A stretch of DNA of 64,000 nucleotides from Mycetocola saprophilus (GTDB lineage Bacteria > Actinomycetota > Actinomycetes > Actinomycetales > Microbacteriaceae), in the NCBI RefSeq assembly GCF_000718085.1, contig NZ_JOEC01000001.1, forward strand, positions 1,116,001-1,180,000, given 5' to 3'. The notes below the pieces were generated by a model. The model was not told the DNA's origin and did not search any database. It saw only the letters and a program-made list of their open reading frames with translations. How positions within the stretch are numbered: position 1 is the first letter of the stretch; each line of letters starts with the position of its first letter. The position numbers and the translations under genes are program-made. Of this stretch, positions 61,451 through 64,000 are shown piece after piece.

Positions 61451-62061
61451 CGGGTCCCCTTCGCGAGATTGGTGAATCCGGCCAGGGCCGGGCGCAGCGC
61501 CGCGGCCACATAGGTTTCCAGCCGGTCCCGGCGCACGCCCGCGGCAATCCAGGCACCCACGCCGGCGGCAATCGCGCCCACCGCGACCGATCCAATGGTG
61601 CGGGCGATGAACTCGGATTCCTCGGGGGCCACAAACGTCTGGATCGCCTCGGCGAGCGCCAGCAGGCGTGCCGGGGCCGAGGCCTCCAGGTCCGCGCGGG
61701 TTCCCATCAGCTCAACCTGGCTCAGTGCCCACGGCACCCGGGAGGCCGGATGTTCGGCCGCCACCGCGAGAATCAGCGTGGTGAGCCGTTCCAGCCGGGT
61801 CCCCTCCTCGGAGCCGGACGCTCCGAGTGCGGTGACCAGCGCGGCGATGGACGGGTCCAGATCGATCCACAGCAAATCCGACTTGGCCCCGAAGTAGTTA
61901 AAGAAGGTGTTTCGGCTCACCCCCGCGCGCTGGGTGATCTGCTCGATCGACGTGGCCGGATACCCCTGCTCCAGGAACAGCTCGGCCGCGGCATCCTCAA
62001 GCATCTGCCGGGAGGATCGGCGCGGACGGCCCACTCGGGCGGCGGGGGAAGCTTCGGTCAC
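61447..62061 (-). CDS. TetR-family transcriptional regulator
   Basis: A 204-residue regulator with the helix-turn-helix at about 20-62 (LEDAAAELFLEQGYPATSIEQITQRAGVSRNTFFNYFGAK, shown here as two blocks). The rest is a helical ligand domain of the AcrR type. First gene of a pair with the His-tailed membrane protein, and divergent from the peptide-binding lipoprotein gene. It may control one or both. Confidence 0.87.
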   Translation of the reverse strand: MTEASPAARVGRPRRSSRQMLEDAAAELFLEQGYPATSIEQITQRAGVSRNTFFNYFGAKSDLLWIDLDPSIAALVTALGASGSEEGTRLERLTTLILAVAAEHPASRVPWALSQVELMGTRADLEASAPARLLALAEAIQTFVAPEESEFIARTIGSVAVGAIAAGVGAWIAAGVRRDRLETYVAAALRPALAGFTNLAKGTR

Positions 62062-62191
62062 CGCGGTGTCCTTTCATCGGATTTCCCCCAGCCTAGCGGG
62101 CGGGCGACACACGTTTTACATCCACGCCGCACTCGCGCTAGGCTGGGTTCTTGCACCCGATCCAAAAACCCGGATCGGCAGGAAGGTTCCC

Positions 62192-63811
62192 GTGAATACC
62201 CATCGTCGCCTGCTCGGTTTTGCCGTGCCCGCGCTGCTTCTTGGCTCGGCCCTGGCGCTCTCGGCCTGCTCGGCCGTGGCCCCGACCGAACCCGTCTCCA
62301 CCGATAAGACCCTGGTTTACGCCAGTGGGGACGCCGAACCGACCTGCCTCGACCCGCATGTGGGTGGCAACTATCCGCAGTCGCTGCTGGCCGCCCAGTT
62401 CCTGGAGCAGCTGGTCTCCGAGAATAAAGACGGCGAGTTCACCCCGTGGCTGGCCAAGTCCTGGACCACCTCCCCGGACGGCCTCACCTGGACCTTCACC
62501 CTGGCAGACAACGTGAAGTTCAGCGACGGCACCCCGCTGGACGCCGCCGCCGTGGTGCGCAATATCGAGCACGTCCAGGATCCCGAAACCAAGTCCTCGA
62601 CCGGATACCTGGCCCTCGCCAAGGTCAGCAAGGCCACCGCGACCGACGCCCACACGGTCACCCTGAACCTCAGCCAGCCCGACAGCGCGCTGCTGGAATC
62701 CCTCAGCCAGCCCTGGCTCGCGATCGAGTCCCCCGCCGGACTCGCCCGCAGCCAGGACGAAAACTGCCAGGCCCCGATCGGGACTGGCGCGTTTGTGGTC
62801 GACTCCTGGAAGCGCCAGGACAGCGTGACCCTCAGCCGCAACCCGCACTACACCACCGGGAAGGGCGAGCCCGCGCTGGCGAAAATCACCTGGCGCTTCA
62901 TTCCCGACTCGGCAACCCGCATCGCTGCGCTGCGCTCGGGGGACGTGCAGATGATCGACAACGCCCAGCCCGACACCATCGCCGCCAGCGCGGCCTCCGA
63001 CGAGATCAAGCACCTCGACGCCCCGCGTCCGGGTTCGGTCAACCGGATCGAGTTCAACTCGTCCCGCGGACCGCTCGCCGACGAGCGCGTGCGGGAGGCA
63101 CTGGTGCGCGGCGTGGACGTCAATGCCGGTATCAAGACCCTGTTTTTCGGGACCGCCACACGCTCCTACTCGCCGCTGTCCAGCGTGGAAAAGCTCGGAT
63201 TCTCCGAACCCAAGCTGTTTGACACCGATGTGAACGCGGCCAAGAAGTTGTTGGATGAGGCGGGCTGGGTGCCCGGCACCGACGGGATCCGGGAGAAGGA
63301 TGGGCAGAAGCTCAGCCTGAAGTTCCCCGTCAGCACCAACCAGTCCATCCCCGCCGAGCAGTCACTGTTTGAGCAGATTCAGGAGCAGGCCAAGGGGCTG
63401 GGGATCGCGATCACCATCACCCCGCTGGACCTCTCCTCCTGGTATGAGGCTCTGGGCAAAAACGACTACGATCTGGTGAGCGCTCCATACACCAAGGTAG
63501 GCCCGGATGTGCTGCGCATCCTCTACCACTCCGCCGGGATCACCCCGGCTCCCAGCGGCTACTTCGCGAACCACGCGCAGGTCAACCTGCCGGCGCTGGA
63601 TGACCTGCTGACCCGGGCCGCCGAAACCGGCGATCAGACCGAGCGAGCAAGCCTGTATGAGCAGGCGCAGAAGACCATCCTCGAGGGCTACTACATCCTG
63701 CCGCTCTACGACCAGCAGAACCACTTCCTCTACTCGGGCAAGCTGACCGGGGTGGGCGAGGTCAACTCGGTGGGTAACCCGCTGCTGCGCGGGGTTTCGT
63801 TTGCCGGATAG
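62192..63811 (+). CDS. ABC importer substrate-binding lipoprotein, family 5
   Basis: A 539-residue extracytoplasmic solute-binding protein of the DppA/OppA/NikA family. A signal peptide ends at the lipobox ALSAC. The core has the family WTFTLADNVKFSDGTPLDAAAVV segment near residue 100. The GTG at 62192 is preceded by GGAAGG and begins the signal sequence. It binds peptides, nickel complexes or similar. The permease gene follows. Confidence 0.9.
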   Translation: MNTHRRLLGFAVPALLLGSALALSACSAVAPTEPVSTDKTLVYASGDAEPTCLDPHVGGNYPQSLLAAQFLEQLVSENKDGEFTPWLAKSWTTSPDGLTWTFTLADNVKFSDGTPLDAAAVVRNIEHVQDPETKSSTGYLALAKVSKATATDAHTVTLNLSQPDSALLESLSQPWLAIESPAGLARSQDENCQAPIGTGAFVVDSWKRQDSVTLSRNPHYTTGKGEPALAKITWRFIPDSATRIAALRSGDVQMIDNAQPDTIAASAASDEIKHLDAPRPGSVNRIEFNSSRGPLADERVREALVRGVDVNAGIKTLFFGTATRSYSPLSSVEKLGFSEPKLFDTDVNAAKKLLDEAGWVPGTDGIREKDGQKLSLKFPVSTNQSIPAEQSLFEQIQEQAKGLGIAITITPLDLSSWYEALGKNDYDLVSAPYTKVGPDVLRILYHSAGITPAPSGYFANHAQVNLPALDDLLTRAAETGDQTERASLYEQAQKTILEGYYILPLYDQQNHFLYSGKLTGVGEVNSVGNPLLRGVSFAG

Positions 63812-63834
63812 TTTGACCCGGCCCGACGCCGCCA

Positions 63835-63867
63835 CGCCCGCCCGCACCGCTTCGGTGCGGGCGGGCG
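63835..63867 (+). terminator. Hairpin between binding protein and permease genes
   Basis: CGCCCGCCCGCACCG and its complement CGGTGCGGGCGGGCG form a perfect 15-bp stem around a 3-4-base loop. It lies after the binding-protein stop and has no T-run. It may limit read-through so that more binding protein than permease is made. Confidence 0.6.
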
Positions 63868-63902
63868 CTCGCGGTTCCCGCGGGATCATCGTCGCGGTCG
63901 GG

Positions 63903-64000
63903 ATGCGGATTGGCGGCGCGATCCTGGTGCTGTGGGCCGCCGCCACCGCCACATTTTTTGCGGTCAGGCTGATCCCCGGCGATCCCGCCCAGGCCTTTCT
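63903..64000 (+). CDS. ABC permease, DppB type, N-terminal part
   Basis: The frame runs off the window. The visible residues (MRIGGAILVLWAAATATFF and VRLIPGDPAQAF) are the first helix and the conserved IPGDP element of DppB/OppB permeases. The ATG at 63903 gives a normal start. A TTG at 63813 is in frame but would place the hairpin inside the coding sequence. It continues the binding-protein operon. Confidence 0.78.
   Translation, partial: MRIGGAILVLWAAATATFFAVRLIPGDPAQAF

Noticed and set aside
1..64000. Insertion sequences or transposases
   Set aside because: No transposase frame, no DDE-type motif and no flanking terminal inverted repeats were seen anywhere in the window.

Overview
This is a GC-rich, densely packed chromosomal segment of a high-GC Gram-positive bacterium. 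The order rplU-rpmA-obgE-proB-proA-nadD-rsfS, a T-box in front of a long eukaryote-like IleRS, many GTG starts and short or overlapping intergenic junctions point to an actinobacterium, most probably family Microbacteriaceae. The genus cannot be fixed from the sequence alone.

Layout. 0-6.7 kb: the tail of an MBL-fold hydrolase, a LysR regulator divergent from a TDT-family anion transporter, two MFS drug-type exporters, and an XRE/MmyB-type regulator divergent from the second exporter. 6.7-14.1 kb: tRNA-Ala(GGC) and the housekeeping block rsfS, nadD, proA, proB, obgE, rpmA, rplU. 14.2-18.9 kb: a DUF4031 gene and a beta-glucosidase/sugar-permease pair with a divergent TetR regulator. 18.9-23.9 kb: RNase E/G, VKOR and a FrnE-type DsbA with a tiny Cys-containing protein. 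23.9-27.7 kb: a YtrA-type GntR regulator with its ABC transporter, ndk and a CPBP protease. 27.8-32.3 kb: an ECF sigma factor and a multi-copy Asp23/AmaP envelope-stress locus. 32.5-33.7 kb: a Xre/RES toxin-antitoxin pair. 33.7-36.7 kb: a lactococcin-972-type bacteriocin with its dedicated ABC transporter. 37-42.5 kb: DUF4233, folC and ileS with its T-box leader.

The most interesting part is 43.4-57.8 kb, which looks like a metal-responsive RiPP system. A 33-residue precursor candidate with alternating Ser (S20, S22, S24), flanking His and an acidic leader is followed by a GC-rich hairpin. Then come a small protein tentatively placed as the leader-binding/cyclodehydratase partner, a CocE-like hydrolase, a YcaO cyclodehydratase, a SagB-type FMN dehydrogenase and two half-ABC transporters. 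One of these transporters has a His-rich hexapeptide-repeat insert. Divergently lie a beta-propeller protein and an S9 prolyl oligopeptidase. Next to the RiPP genes is a complete FecBCD-type metallophore uptake operon. A perfect 7-1-7 Fur/Zur-type palindrome (TGATAATGATTATCA) sits in the divergent promoter, and a related palindrome lies just upstream of the uptake operon. I infer that the product may be an azole-containing metallophore, with zinc or iron the likely metal. That function is not demonstrated.

Immediately downstream (58.0-60.7 kb) is an Sdp-type toxin operon in the order sdpC-sdpA-sdpB-immunity, whose SdpC lacks cysteines. The window ends with a TetR-linked membrane protein with a His/Asp-rich tail and the start of a peptide/metal ABC importer operon. 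Counting the lactococcin-972 locus, three separate secreted-peptide systems lie within 27 kb.
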